From: Bacillus sp. FJAT-52991
Lineage (GTDB): Bacteria > Bacillota > Bacilli > Bacillales > Domibacillaceae
Assembly (NCBI RefSeq): GCF_037201805.1
Contig: NZ_CP147404.1
Coordinates: 2,132,001-2,196,000, forward strand
DNA length: 64,000 nt
Reading direction: 5' to 3'
Position numbers and translations under genes: made by a program. Under the pieces are notes generated by a model. The model saw only the letters and a list, made by a program, of their open reading frames with translations, was not told the origin of the DNA and did no database searches. Shown here piece by piece: positions 26,747 to 35,051 of this stretch (its first letter is position 1; each line of letters starts with the position of its first letter).

Positions 26747-26835
26747 CTTTTTCCCTGCTTTCTATATACTCTTTTTTATGTTAGCTAATTCTGTCCTTTA
26801 TGACAATGAATTTATCCGCTTCAATAGACGGGATA

Positions 26836-26864
26836 TTGTCGAGAAGCTTGCTGTTCTATATAAT
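26836..26864 (+). promoter_or_regulatory. Sigma-A promoter of the YitT-family gene
   Basis: TTGTCG (26836-26841), a 17-base spacer, TATAAT (26859-26864), about 50 bases before the ATG. Confidence 0.75.
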
Positions 26865-26914
26865 GACAAGTACCGACAGAAAACGCAGAGTTTTCATACA
26901 AAGGGGGACACATC

Positions 26915-27787
26915 ATGCTGTTTGGAATGAAATTGAAAAATATTTTTTTTATTTTGTTAGGGAGTGCTATTTTCGCCTTCGGACTCGTTCATTTTAATAT
27001 GCAAAACAATTTAGCAGAAGGCGGATTTACAGGGATCACATTATTATTATACAGTTATTTTGGCATCGATCCTTCCTATTCCAACTTACTTTTAAATATC
27101 CCATTGTTTTTTATCGGTTGGAAACTGCTAGGACGCACTCCGTTTTTATACACCATAGTAGGCACCGTGAGCCTTTCCGTCTTTTTATGGATTTTCCAAA
27201 AAATCCAGTACCCTATCCCACTCCATGATGACCTATTTCTCGTTGCTCTCTTTGCAGGGGTCTTTATCGGCGGAGGGCTTGGCATCATCTTCCGTTACGG
27301 CGGGACAACGGGAGGCGTGGATATTATCGCGCGACTCGTTCATAAATACTTTCATATTAGCATGGGGAAAACGATGTTTGCCTTTGATGCAATCGTCATC
27401 CTAGCCTCTTTACTCACCTATATTGATTATCGGGAAGCAATGTATACTCTGGTCGCCGTCTTCGTTAGTGCTAGAGTGATTGATTTCATGCAAGAGGGAG
27501 CCTATTCCGCAAGAGGCGCGATGATTATCTCTAACCATCACGATGAAATCGCTGAAAAAATCTTAGACGAAATGGAGCGAGGTGTCACCGTTCTGCAAGG
27601 ACACGGCTCTTTCACAAAAGAAAAACGCCCCGTTCTGTACTGCGTGGTCGCCAAAAACGAAATCGTTCGCTTGAAAAACATTATCTCATCCGTGGACCCT
27701 CACGCCTTCGTGTCCGTCACCATCGTCCATGACGTACTCGGCGAAGGCTTCACACTAGACGAAAACAAACAACCAATCGAAGTGTAA
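26915..27787 (+). CDS. ypjC: YitT family membrane protein (DUF161/DUF2179), YpjC-like
   Basis: 290 residues. Five or six membrane helices occupy residues about 8-190 (NIFFILLGSAIFAFGLVHF, LLLNIPLFFIGWKLL, GLGIIFRYGGTTGGVDIIARLV). A cytoplasmic DUF2179 domain follows from about 205 to the end (GVTVLQGHGSFTKEKRPVLYCVVAKNEI). GGTTGGVD is a family hallmark. Transport substrate is unknown. AAAGGGGGA precedes the ATG at 26915. It runs opposite to its neighbours. A repeat array starts 3 bases after its stop codon. Confidence 0.85.
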   Translation: MLFGMKLKNIFFILLGSAIFAFGLVHFNMQNNLAEGGFTGITLLLYSYFGIDPSYSNLLLNIPLFFIGWKLLGRTPFLYTIVGTVSLSVFLWIFQKIQYPIPLHDDLFLVALFAGVFIGGGLGIIFRYGGTTGGVDIIARLVHKYFHISMGKTMFAFDAIVILASLLTYIDYREAMYTLVAVFVSARVIDFMQEGAYSARGAMIISNHHDEIAEKILDEMERGVTVLQGHGSFTKEKRPVLYCVVAKNEIVRLKNIISSVDPHAFVSVTIVHDVLGEGFTLDENKQPIEV

Positions 27788-27790
27788 AAA

Positions 27791-27906
27791 GAAAAGCGGA
27801 GCCGACTGTTTAGACACGACAAGCAAATGTTCTGGCGCTGCAAAGACGACAGTCTTGTAAGCGACAGGTTATTTGACTCGAGTGTCTAGGAGGTGGAGCT
27901 GGACAA
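27791..27906 (+). repeat. Type-2 structured repeat module, copy b (116 bp)
   Basis: Same length and order as 16045-16160. The arms TAGACAC/GTGTCTA and the inner AAGAC-GACA-GTCTT hairpin are kept. It begins 3 bases after the ypjC stop codon. Confidence 0.88.
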
Positions 27907-27909
27907 TTC

Positions 27910-27976
27910 GAAATGCGGAAGGCGCTGTTTAGCGACGTATGGACTGGAGCGATCCGCACAAGATAAAGAAAAACGA
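27910..27976 (+). repeat. Type-4 module, 5' fragment
   Basis: GAAATGCGGAAGGCGC followed by GTTTAGCGACGTATGGAC and onward to AAAACG: the first about 70 bases of a type-4 module, cut off by the terminator shared with the next gene. Confidence 0.75.
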
Positions 27977-28020
27977 AAAGAGAAAGCAGTCAACCTCTCT
28001 GGCTGACTGCTTTCTCTTTT
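27977..28020. terminator. Bidirectional terminator between ypjC and the YugP-type gene
   Basis: A perfect 17-bp stem AAAAGAGAAAGCAGTCA/TGACTGCTTTCTCTTTT with a 10-base loop; it touches the stop codon of the minus-strand gene at 28019. Confidence 0.92.
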
Positions 28021-28696
28021 AATCATCATTTTGCATTCCTGTATAAACTAGTACTAAACGAACTAATTCAAGCACCGCTACAGCTGTTGCCGCTACATAG
28101 GTCATAGCCGCAGCATTTAACACTTTGCGTGCTTCTCTCTCTTCATCATTACGAATGATGCCGGAAGAAACAATTTGATCCATCGCTCTAGAGGAGGCGT
28201 TAAATTCGACTGGAAGTGTGACGACTTGAAACAGAACTCCAAAAGCCATTAATACAATCCCCAACAACATCGCGCCTGATAAATTCGCAAACATTCCAAT
28301 TAAAATGAAAATCCAAGACATATTCGATCCGATGTTCGCAACAGGAACTAACGCGTGGCGAAAACGAAGAAAAGCATAATTCTCAGCATCTTGTATCGCA
28401 TGGCCGACTTCATGAGCAGCGACAGCCGCACCAGCAATTGAATGATCGTGATAATTATGCGGTGACAAATGCACCGTCTTTGTCATCGGATTATAATGAT
28501 CACTTAAGAAACCTCGTGTTTCTACTACCTGTACATGATACAGACCGTTATCATCTAAAATTTTTCTAGCGGCTTGAGCACCATTTATCCCAGTGGACAC
28601 TGGCACTTTCGAATATTTGCTGTACGTTCTTTTCACTTTCACTTGTGCCCAAATTGGAACAAGGATAATTAGCAAAAAGTAGATAAGATAATTCAT
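28019..28696 (-). CDS. YugP-type membrane zinc metallopeptidase
   Basis: 225 residues: an N-terminal helix (NYLIYFLLIILVPIWAQ), a cytoplasmic-looking domain with the zinc motif HEVGH (in AAVAAHEVGHAIQDAENY), and two or three C-terminal helices (WIFILIGMFANLSGAMLLGIVLMAFG; YVAATAVAVLELVRLVLVY). The Zn_peptidase_2 family, represented in B. subtilis by YugP at another locus, matches in length and layout. Substrate unknown. The only candidate ribosome binding site (GGGGG) is 13 bases from the ATG, so the start is less certain. It sits between ypjB and ypjC. Confidence 0.82.
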   Translation of the reverse strand: MNYLIYFLLIILVPIWAQVKVKRTYSKYSKVPVSTGINGAQAARKILDDNGLYHVQVVETRGFLSDHYNPMTKTVHLSPHNYHDHSIAGAAVAAHEVGHAIQDAENYAFLRFRHALVPVANIGSNMSWIFILIGMFANLSGAMLLGIVLMAFGVLFQVVTLPVEFNASSRAMDQIVSSGIIRNDEEREARKVLNAAAMTYVAATAVAVLELVRLVLVYTGMQNDD

Positions 28697-28765
28697 AGTG
28701 TCGATTTTACCCCCATAAGTGAATTGATGTTCATAGCTTTATCTTATCTGGTCTCTGCCCTTTTT

Positions 28766-29557
28766 TCAATGATTACGCTTATTCCTCGCTTCTTCCTGTT
28801 GTCCTTTATATTTTCTCCAACCGACGTAAGATAATGTAGTGATAATAATTCCACCCGTCACACTAATGACCCAGCCAAGTGAAGGCTGAATGACCTCTTC
28901 CTTCGTTTCTTCATAAAAAATCGCCTTCACTTCCTTCTCCAACCGCTCAATTTCACCCGTTTCTGATTGAGCAGCTAAAATTTCATCTCGATAGTGATCG
29001 ACATAGCGAACTTGTTCATCTAAAACCTGTAGGCGACTAGAAGCTAAGTCTACCTGCAAGCTCGGTTTCAACATATCATAATTGGATAAAAAAACATTTA
29101 ACGTTTCGTGAAATTGGGAAGAATCCAGCTGAGAAGATGATTGCTTTAAATCTTGTAATGAAGACATAACTGGCTCCTCCATTTGTGTCCACAATGGCGT
29201 TCCAGTCGAGCTTATCGCATTGACAGCTAAACGAAAAGAGGTCATCACTTCCAAGCATTGTTGTTCTCTTCCATCAGGGCGTTCAATAAGTGGGAGAGCT
29301 TCATCAAAAACATTGGAAATAACTGACCATTCTTCTGGTGAAGCAAGGCGATGATCTTCTTGAAGAACGAGATATTCCTTTTGAAATTGATGCATAAATT
29401 GTTGTGCTTGATCGTAACGACCTGCTTTTGTGAACTCTAAAGCTTGCTCAGCGATCGTATCTAACTTAAGAAGGCGAGAATTGATCATTTCCGCCTGAGT
29501 AGAAATGGGTAACATAAAAAGGAAAAAAATTATGAACAGCCGTCCGAATTTATTCAT
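28766..29557 (-). CDS. ypjB: Sporulation protein YpjB
   Basis: 263 residues, like B. subtilis YpjB (264). Signal peptide MNKFGRLFIIFFLFMLPISTQAE, a helical extracellular region (about 25-215), and one C-terminal membrane helix (WVISVTGGIIITTLSYVGW) ending in a basic tail. The topology suggests a membrane-anchored outward-facing protein. It belongs to the SpoYpjB family, associated with sporulation; the molecular role is unknown. AGGAGGGAGAAGG precedes the ATG. Confidence 0.85.
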   Translation of the reverse strand: MNKFGRLFIIFFLFMLPISTQAEMINSRLLKLDTIAEQALEFTKAGRYDQAQQFMHQFQKEYLVLQEDHRLASPEEWSVISNVFDEALPLIERPDGREQQCLEVMTSFRLAVNAISSTGTPLWTQMEEPVMSSLQDLKQSSSQLDSSQFHETLNVFLSNYDMLKPSLQVDLASSRLQVLDEQVRYVDHYRDEILAAQSETGEIERLEKEVKAIFYEETKEEVIQPSLGWVISVTGGIIITTLSYVGWRKYKGQQEEARNKRNH

Positions 29558-29646
29558 CCTTCTCCCTCCTCAATCCTGCTTATAATATATGCAAGCAAAT
29601 AAGAAACGAGAAGAGAAAAATGACGACTACATTCCTAGTGGCAACA

Positions 29647-30249
29647 TCACCATTTTTCAGGTAAACTCCATTTCAGTCGTTGTTCCTTCACTCCAACGTA
29701 CCAAGCAATAAAAATGGAGAGCAGACTAAGCCAGAATGTAAAATAACCAATCTCTTTGATATATAGGTTTAACTGAGAATAGACAGGATACTGCATAAAT
29801 ACGTAATCAATAATTTCGTTATGTAACGTCCAAACAGCTGCAACAACTAATTGCCACATTTTTATTCGATAAAACGGCGCATATAACAATCCCTGAATCG
29901 CCATACCAAGATGCGAAGCCATTAACATATACCCTTCCCAAGGCAAAGAACCGCTCACTTTTAGCGTCAATATATTCATAACAACAGCCCAAATCCCGTA
30001 TTTAAATAAGGTAATAACCGCCAATGCCTGAAACAAACCCCAATGCTTTTTGAATAAAAACCCAACTAAAACCACCACAAAAAATAAACTAGCTGTTGGG
30101 CTATCTGGAACAAAAGGAATAAAATACCATTCTGTTCCTTCTAACTGAGAGCCATACCATATGTACCCATAGATCGTTCCTAAAATATTAATGATCAATA
30201 AGGTCCAAAGAAACGATTTATTTGTTAATATCCAATATAAATGGCGCAC
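29647..30249 (-). CDS. ypjA: YpjA, DUF1405 membrane protein
   Basis: About 200 residues with five or six membrane helices (SFLWTLLIINILGTIYGYIWY; ASLFFVVVLVGFLF; FTFWLSLLSIFIAWYVG). Start: GTG at 30249, with GGAGGTGA five bases upstream. The frame stays open to 30324, but that extension would run through the terminator of qcrC, so it is rejected. The family is widespread next to qcr genes in Bacillus; a link to the QcrABC complex is suggested only by position. Confidence 0.82.
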   Translation of the reverse strand: MRHLYWILTNKSFLWTLLIINILGTIYGYIWYGSQLEGTEWYFIPFVPDSPTASLFFVVVLVGFLFKKHWGLFQALAVITLFKYGIWAVVMNILTLKVSGSLPWEGYMLMASHLGMAIQGLLYAPFYRIKMWQLVVAAVWTLHNEIIDYVFMQYPVYSQLNLYIKEIGYFTFWLSLLSIFIAWYVGVKEQRLKWSLPEKW

Positions 30250-30278
30250 AATTGTCACCTCCTTCCCTTTATTATATA

Positions 30279-30316
30279 CAAAAAAAAGATGTTCCGTACA
30301 ATACGGAACATCTCTT
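30279..30316 (-). terminator. Terminator after qcrC
   Basis: A perfect 11-bp stem GATGTTCCGTA/TACGGAACATC with a 3-base loop, then seven or more T on the minus strand. Confidence 0.92.
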
Positions 30317-30320
30317 TTCA

Positions 30321-31097
30321 TCATTTCTTCGATTCTAAAGTAGAAATGTACTCAGCTAATTTAGCTAATTCTTCATCGGTACCTTTGAACATACCAGGTG
30401 GCATAGCACCACGGCCCTCTTTAGCGATTTTAGCAACTTCCTCAGGCTTTAATCCTGTATCTACAAGTGATGGATTGGCTCCTGAGCCAGTTAATGTATC
30501 ACCATGACATCCGACACAGCCATTTTTTTGATAAAGTTGATAACCTTCAGCATTTTTGTCAATTTCAACGTCAACTTCTTCTTTAATCTCCCCTTGAGCT
30601 TTCGCTGCTTCCCAGTCATGAGTAGCAACTGATTCCCAAGTTAAGAAAATGATTGATGCTAGCGCTAACAACATAAAGCCTGTCGCAAATGGACGTTTTA
30701 ATGGACGACGTTCTGGTCCACGATCGATAAATGGAGCTAGTAATAATCCTCCAAATGCAAGACCTGGAATAATGAAGGCACCAATCACGTTGTATGGTCC
30801 AGATGCATAAGTGTATTTTAATAATTGATAAAGAAACAAGAAATACCAGTCTGGAAGTGGAATATAATTTGTGTCTGTCGGATCCGCAACACGCTCAAGC
30901 GGAGACGGATGCGCAACTGTTAAACATAAAAAACCGATTAAGAAAACGGCTCCTACCATCCACTCTTTTAATAAAAAGTTCGGCCAAAAGGCTTCTGTTT
31001 TTCCTGGATATTCCGAATAATCTTTCGGAATATTCGGTTTACGTTCAGCCGGGATACGCGAATCACCAACGAACTTCATCCCTTTTCCACGATGCAT
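30321..31097 (-). CDS. qcrC: Menaquinol:cytochrome c reductase, cytochrome b/c subunit
   Basis: 258 residues, a Bacillus-type fusion. The N-terminal half is the subunit-IV-like part of cytochrome b, with three membrane helices and the quinol-site loop PLPDWYFLF (PEWY equivalent). The C-terminal half is a cytochrome c domain with haem motif CVGCH (about residue 190) and a later Met in AMPPGMF as likely axial ligand. AAAGGAGGGG precedes the ATG. It is third in qcrA-qcrB-qcrC and passes electrons from menaquinol to cytochrome c. Confidence 0.96.
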   Translation of the reverse strand: MHRGKGMKFVGDSRIPAERKPNIPKDYSEYPGKTEAFWPNFLLKEWMVGAVFLIGFLCLTVAHPSPLERVADPTDTNYIPLPDWYFLFLYQLLKYTYASGPYNVIGAFIIPGLAFGGLLLAPFIDRGPERRPLKRPFATGFMLLALASIIFLTWESVATHDWEAAKAQGEIKEEVDVEIDKNAEGYQLYQKNGCVGCHGDTLTGSGANPSLVDTGLKPEEVAKIAKEGRGAMPPGMFKGTDEELAKLAEYISTLESKK

Positions 31098-31150
31098 AGC
31101 GTTCCCCTCCTTTTATAAAGATACAAATCAAGTCAATTATTTGTTTAATT

Positions 31151-31825
31151 TTACAATGGACCAGAGATCCCTTGCTTACGAATCATAACGAAGTGAGCTC
31201 CCATTAAAGCAAGCAGAGCTGCTGGTAAGAAGAACACGTGAATCGCAAAGAATCGAGTAAGCGTCTGTGCTCCAATAATATCAGGGTGACCAGCAAGTAA
31301 TGTCTTCACTTGCTCCCCGATAAACGGTGTAGCGGCAGCGATTTCAATACCTACTTTTGTCGCAAATAGCGCTTTCATATCCCAAGGCAATAAGTAACCT
31401 GTGAAACCTAATCCCAGCATAACGAAGAAAATTAATACTCCGACAACCCAGTTTAGTTCACGAGGCTTTTTGTATGCACCTTGGAAGAATACACGTAGCG
31501 TATGTAAGAAAATCATAACAATAACTAAACTCGCACCCCAGTGATGCATACCGCGTACAATCTGTCCAAAAGCAACTTCATTTTGTAAATAGTATACTGA
31601 TTCCCAAGCATTTTTAATGTCAGGTACATAATACATTGTTAAAAACATACCTGATAAAATTTGAATAACAGTTACGAAAAACGTTAATCCACCAAAGCAG
31701 TAAACAAATGCGGAAAAATGATGCGCAGGGTTTACGTGCTCAGGCACTTCGTGATCAGCGATATCGCGCCACATCGGCGTAATATCTAAACGCTCATCCA
31801 CCCAATCATAAATCTTGTTAAGCAT
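31151..31825 (-). CDS. qcrB: Menaquinol:cytochrome c reductase, cytochrome b subunit
   Basis: 224-residue b6-type cytochrome b with four membrane helices. Haem-ligand His are visible in AHHFSAFVYCFGG, MHHWGASLVIVMIFLHTLRVFF and the later FFAIHVFFLPAALLALMGAHF. It is the membrane core of the quinol-oxidising complex with QcrA (Rieske) and QcrC. AAAGGAGGCG lies before the ATG. It is 14 bases after qcrA and 53 before qcrC. Confidence 0.96.
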   Translation of the reverse strand: MLNKIYDWVDERLDITPMWRDIADHEVPEHVNPAHHFSAFVYCFGGLTFFVTVIQILSGMFLTMYYVPDIKNAWESVYYLQNEVAFGQIVRGMHHWGASLVIVMIFLHTLRVFFQGAYKKPRELNWVVGVLIFFVMLGLGFTGYLLPWDMKALFATKVGIEIAAATPFIGEQVKTLLAGHPDIIGAQTLTRFFAIHVFFLPAALLALMGAHFVMIRKQGISGPL

Positions 31826-31839
31826 GTATTACGCCTCCT

Positions 31840-32343
31840 TTACACGATATTATTTGGTTTCGACTTACCAATCTGAAGAAAGCCGTCTTTCACTTTTGTT
31901 GGATAAACATCCAAAGGTTTTGTCGGCGGTGTTCCTGGAATGTTTTTACCGTTTTTCTCATACAATCCATTATGGCATGGACAGAAGAACTTGTTTTTGT
32001 TGTCATTACCTTCCCAGTTAACTGTACAACCTAAATGTTTACATACTGGTGAAAGAGCGACAACTTTCCCCTTATCATCTTTGTAAACCCACGCTGTTTG
32101 CGTTACTTCAGATACGTACCATGCATCCACTTGTTCATAAGAGAAATCGACACGTGTTGGTGTTTTACTTAATTCATCCACTTTTTGCTTCGTTGGATGA
32201 AATTCGCCTTTAGCTTTGCCTTCTAACACTGGATCCACTGCAAAGCGCACCATTGGCATCAACATTCCTGCCGCCATAAAACCTCCCACTCCCGTAAGAG
32301 TATAGTTAAGGAATTGACGTCTTGATACCCGTTGTTTGCTCAT
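31840..32343 (-). CDS. qcrA: Rieske iron-sulfur subunit of menaquinol:cytochrome c reductase
   Basis: 167 residues. A twin-arginine style N-terminus, SKQRVSRRQFLNYTLTGVGGFMAAG, acts as export signal and anchor. The [2Fe-2S] domain has CKHLGCTVNW and CPCHNGLY, the two Cys-X-His loops, followed by PPTKPLDVY. The ATG at 32343 (GAGGGGGG upstream) is used; the longer frame to 32400 lacks a ribosome binding site. It is the first gene of qcrABC, with a promoter about 80 bases upstream. Confidence 0.96.
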   Translation of the reverse strand: MSKQRVSRRQFLNYTLTGVGGFMAAGMLMPMVRFAVDPVLEGKAKGEFHPTKQKVDELSKTPTRVDFSYEQVDAWYVSEVTQTAWVYKDDKGKVVALSPVCKHLGCTVNWEGNDNKNKFFCPCHNGLYEKNGKNIPGTPPTKPLDVYPTKVKDGFLQIGKSKPNNIV

Positions 32344-32420
32344 TCTTTTCCCCCCTCTATCATAAGGTCTGTCCATTATGGACATAAAATAATCGCACAA
32401 ACATAAACTAGGACATAATT

Positions 32421-32449
32421 ATGATAATCCAAACTTGACTTTTGGTCAA
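32421..32449 (-). promoter_or_regulatory. qcrABC promoter
   Basis: Minus strand TTGACC (32449-32444), a 17-base spacer, TATCAT (32426-32421). The predicted 5' untranslated region is about 70 bases. Confidence 0.72.
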
Positions 32450-32502
32450 TATGATACTTCTCTAAAAAAGTCAAAACAGTGTGACGAATTTCCGAAATAT
32501 TG

Positions 32503-32964
32503 TTAAATTTTCTGCCATTTTTGTACAATGATATTGACAAATTGCTTCGCTTGTTCTTCAATCAAAGAATATTTGTAGGAATCCTCCATATGCTCTAACG
32601 GAACAGATGGTACCCAAATGAGCGTTCCTTCCATTTGATCTTCTACGAGCTTCCAATCGCTATCTGACGTGAAGAAAAACTTATGCTTGAAGCCGGCATG
32701 ATCAAATTCATCTACCCATTCATTAATAGCTGCTACTTTCTCTTCCCCACTTTGCTTTTTCATATAAGAAAATGGCGGAACAAGGAGCATTCGTCCTTTA
32801 AATTGCTTTTCTAACAGCATGGTCAATAACTGAATAAATTCATACTGAGAAGCAGCCTGCTTCATATCCGAATCAAAAGAAATCGGGACAAGTGGCATAA
32901 TCACTGTATCAATATATTCTTTTTGCTGTTGAAACATTTCTGTGTCTTTTCCGTTCCAATTCAT
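32503..32964 (-). CDS. ypiF: YpiF family protein (DUF2487)
   Basis: 153 residues, soluble, no signal peptide. Readable segments: QYEFIQLLTMLLEKQFKGRMLLVPPFSYMK and GTLIWVPSVPLEHM. Start: the ATG at 32964 has GAGGTGA at a normal distance; the ATG at 32970 would be too close. It keeps the B. subtilis order ypiB-ypiF-qcrA. Function unknown; no motif suggests an enzymatic activity. Confidence 0.8.
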   Translation of the reverse strand: MNWNGKDTEMFQQQKEYIDTVIMPLVPISFDSDMKQAASQYEFIQLLTMLLEKQFKGRMLLVPPFSYMKKQSGEEKVAAINEWVDEFDHAGFKHKFFFTSDSDWKLVEDQMEGTLIWVPSVPLEHMEDSYKYSLIEEQAKQFVNIIVQKWQKI

Positions 32965-33024
32965 TATCATTCACCTCATTTTTCATCATATCACGCCGGC
33001 CAATAGAGAACCACCTTTCTCAGA

Positions 33025-33063
33025 TGAAAATAACCCTTTGCCCGGGTGAGCAAAAGGTTATTG
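33025..33063 (-). terminator. Probable terminator overlapping the ypiB stop
   Basis: Minus strand AATAACCTTTTGC pairs with GCAAAGGGTTATT (one G-T pair) around an 8-base loop, followed by TTCATC. The T-run is short, so efficiency is doubtful. Confidence 0.5.
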
Positions 33064-33597
33064 TAATTGATTTAGTCTTTCCGTTAATTGTAGAAATCGT
33101 TCTTTATCTGCACGATCAAGCGCCTCATCTATTTCTTGAAGGAGTCGCTCTTTTTGAAAACGGTAAATACTATCTTTCAGAAATTTCTCGGCTAACGCTT
33201 TATCTTTCTCCGTGATTCGCAAATTCCTTGGCATAAACGGGTTTTCTTCTAATACGGCTGCATATTGATGAGAAATATTAGACCCTCTAAATTTCAATTC
33301 AATATATATATTTTCTTCTTTGTTCAGGCGAATATCATGAAAGGATTTCTCAGCATCGGTTGTCATAATATTTTCTTTAAAAAACCGAAATGGTGCGCTA
33401 TCTACACAATGAGTGGACATGACCATCCCTCTTGGACAATATTGGGCGTCATCCACAAAATGAACCTTCTCCATTAGCTGATCATGGCTCATTAAATAAT
33501 TTAATATCCAAACAGACTCTCTTCTTTTTAATTGATAATGGTTTAAAAACCAGCGGATAAAATCTTTTTTCTCATGAACAGATACAGGGGCAGCCAT
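33058..33597 (-). CDS. ypiB: ReoY/YpiB (UPF0302) regulatory factor
   Basis: 179 residues, strongly like B. subtilis Ypi[32 protein letters not shown], then [15 protein letters not shown], then [23 protein letters not shown]. The Listeria orthologue ReoY takes part, with ReoM, in ClpCP-controlled turnover of MurA and so in peptidoglycan synthesis; the role here is by homology. GGAGGG precedes the ATG. It is 38 bases after ypiA. Confidence 0.88.
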   Translation of the reverse strand: MAAPVSVHEKKDFIRWFLNHYQLKRRESVWILNYLMSHDQLMEKVHFVDDAQYCPRGMVMSTHCVDSAPFRFFKENIMTTDAEKSFHDIRLNKEENIYIELKFRGSNISHQYAAVLEENPFMPRNLRITEKDKALAEKFLKDSIYRFQKERLLQEIDEALDRADKERFLQLTERLNQLQ

Positions 33598-33635
33598 CGA
33601 TAAATCCCTCCTCTGTAAACAATAGTATTAGCCTG

Positions 33636-34895
33636 TTAATCCCTCAACCGTTCGATTAGTGAAAGCCATTCTTCATTCGTTGGATCCGTTTTTAACAGTT
33701 CATTGAACATTTGCCATGCTTCCTTGCGTTTTCCTTCTTCCATTAGGAAATAGCCATACTCCTCCAAAAACAAATGATTCGTGTTAAAGAAATTATATGC
33801 TTCTTCATAAGATTTTAATGCCTGATGATAGTTCTCCATTCCATTATAGGCTTTTGCTTCATCCCAAATAAATTGAGGGTCCGCGTCTCCTTCTTTCTTA
33901 AGCAGCGCTGATATTTCAAGGGCTTCTTCATAGCGTTCTTGATGTAATAGTAGTTTATTTAAGGTTAAGCCAGCCTCTGAATACTCTGGATCTAGTGCCA
34001 ATGCTTCTCGGAAAAAGACTTCTGCCTCTTCTTCTTTAGCAAGCTTTAAGCTTAGTTTTCCAGCGATAAAGAATAGCTCCTTATGAAACTCATCGTGGCT
34101 AATCCCCTCTTTCGCCACCTCAAGTCCTTTCTCAAGCTCTTCCTCTCGCTCATAAGCCCTTGCTAAATATAAATAAATCGAATGGTAATCCGGGTCTAAA
34201 GCCTTTACTTCATTAAACTTCTCGATTGCTGTTCGATCATGTCCTGCCTGAAATGCGGTAAATGCATAACCAAATAGGGTGTTGATCTCTATTTTGTGAT
34301 CCAGTGCTTTTTCATAATGGTAAAGGCTTTCTTCAAATGCCCCACCAGCACTTAATGCCTCCGCTACTCGTTGATGAATAGAGACACCTGCGATCACTTC
34401 TTCCTCGAGTGCGAGCAACTCACGATAATTCTTAATCGCTTCGAGGAACTTTCCTTGTTCAAGGTACAATTCGGCTAAAGCAAATTGGATCACCGGTTCA
34501 TCAGGAAGCAACCTCTTTGCCTTTAGCAGCTTTTGTTCACTGACTTCATATAAACCTTGCATTTGATATAAATCAGCTAACAATAACAGCGACCTTGGAA
34601 AAAACTCATCTGATTCATCCATTTGATCTAATTGAAGCATCGCCTCTTCTTCTTCATCCATCTCGACAAGAACTTCAGCTAACAGTACCCGCAGTTCGCC
34701 TTCATCTGGGTAGTTCTTTAGCAATCCTTCGTACAATTCCTTCGTTTCATTTAGAAATCCTAAATGATATAGCTGCTCAGCAAGACTATATTTCTCGTCA
34801 TCAGATGAAAAAGAGAGTACCTTTTTAAATAGCGATCGAGCTTGTTGCTCATCTCCTTGTTGTAAACAATCCATCATTTGTTGTGCATAAGACAT
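33636..34895 (-). CDS. ypiA: TPR repeat protein YpiA
   Basis: 419 residues made of about ten tetratricopeptide repeats from end to end (AEQLYHLGFLNETKELYEGLLKNYPDEGELRVLLAEVLVEMDEEEEAMLQLD and so on; PEYSEAGLTLNKLLLHQERYEEAL). No signal peptide or membrane helix, so a cytoplasmic scaffold. It keeps the ypiA-ypiB order of B. subtilis. In Listeria the YpiA homologue was linked to the same MurA-turnover pathway as ReoY; I hold that link loosely. Confidence 0.85.
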   Translation of the reverse strand: MSYAQQMMDCLQQGDEQQARSLFKKVLSFSSDDEKYSLAEQLYHLGFLNETKELYEGLLKNYPDEGELRVLLAEVLVEMDEEEEAMLQLDQMDESDEFFPRSLLLLADLYQMQGLYEVSEQKLLKAKRLLPDEPVIQFALAELYLEQGKFLEAIKNYRELLALEEEVIAGVSIHQRVAEALSAGGAFEESLYHYEKALDHKIEINTLFGYAFTAFQAGHDRTAIEKFNEVKALDPDYHSIYLYLARAYEREEELEKGLEVAKEGISHDEFHKELFFIAGKLSLKLAKEEEAEVFFREALALDPEYSEAGLTLNKLLLHQERYEEALEISALLKKEGDADPQFIWDEAKAYNGMENYHQALKSYEEAYNFFNTNHLFLEEYGYFLMEEGKRKEAWQMFNELLKTDPTNEEWLSLIERLRD

Positions 34896-35013
34896 ATGTT
34901 CGAACCCTTTCTTTCCTTTAGCCTTTCATCCTTTTTACAAGATGAGCAGCAACTTGTTTTCTTTTCTATGATACATAAATTCTCCACATTAATAAAATTT
35001 CCTTCTTCATAAC

Positions 35014-35046
35014 GAAAAGGAGCTGATAAATTCATTTTCAGCTCCC
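35014..35046 (-). terminator. Terminator after aroA
   Basis: Minus strand GGAGCTGA, an 11-base loop, TCAGCTCC, TTTT. A perfect 8-bp stem directly after the aroA stop. Confidence 0.75.
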
Positions 35047-35051
35047 CACCT

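Noticed and set aside
30250-30324. Longer start for ypjA
   Set aside because: The extension would translate the qcrC terminator hairpin; GTG 30249 has a strong ribosome binding site.
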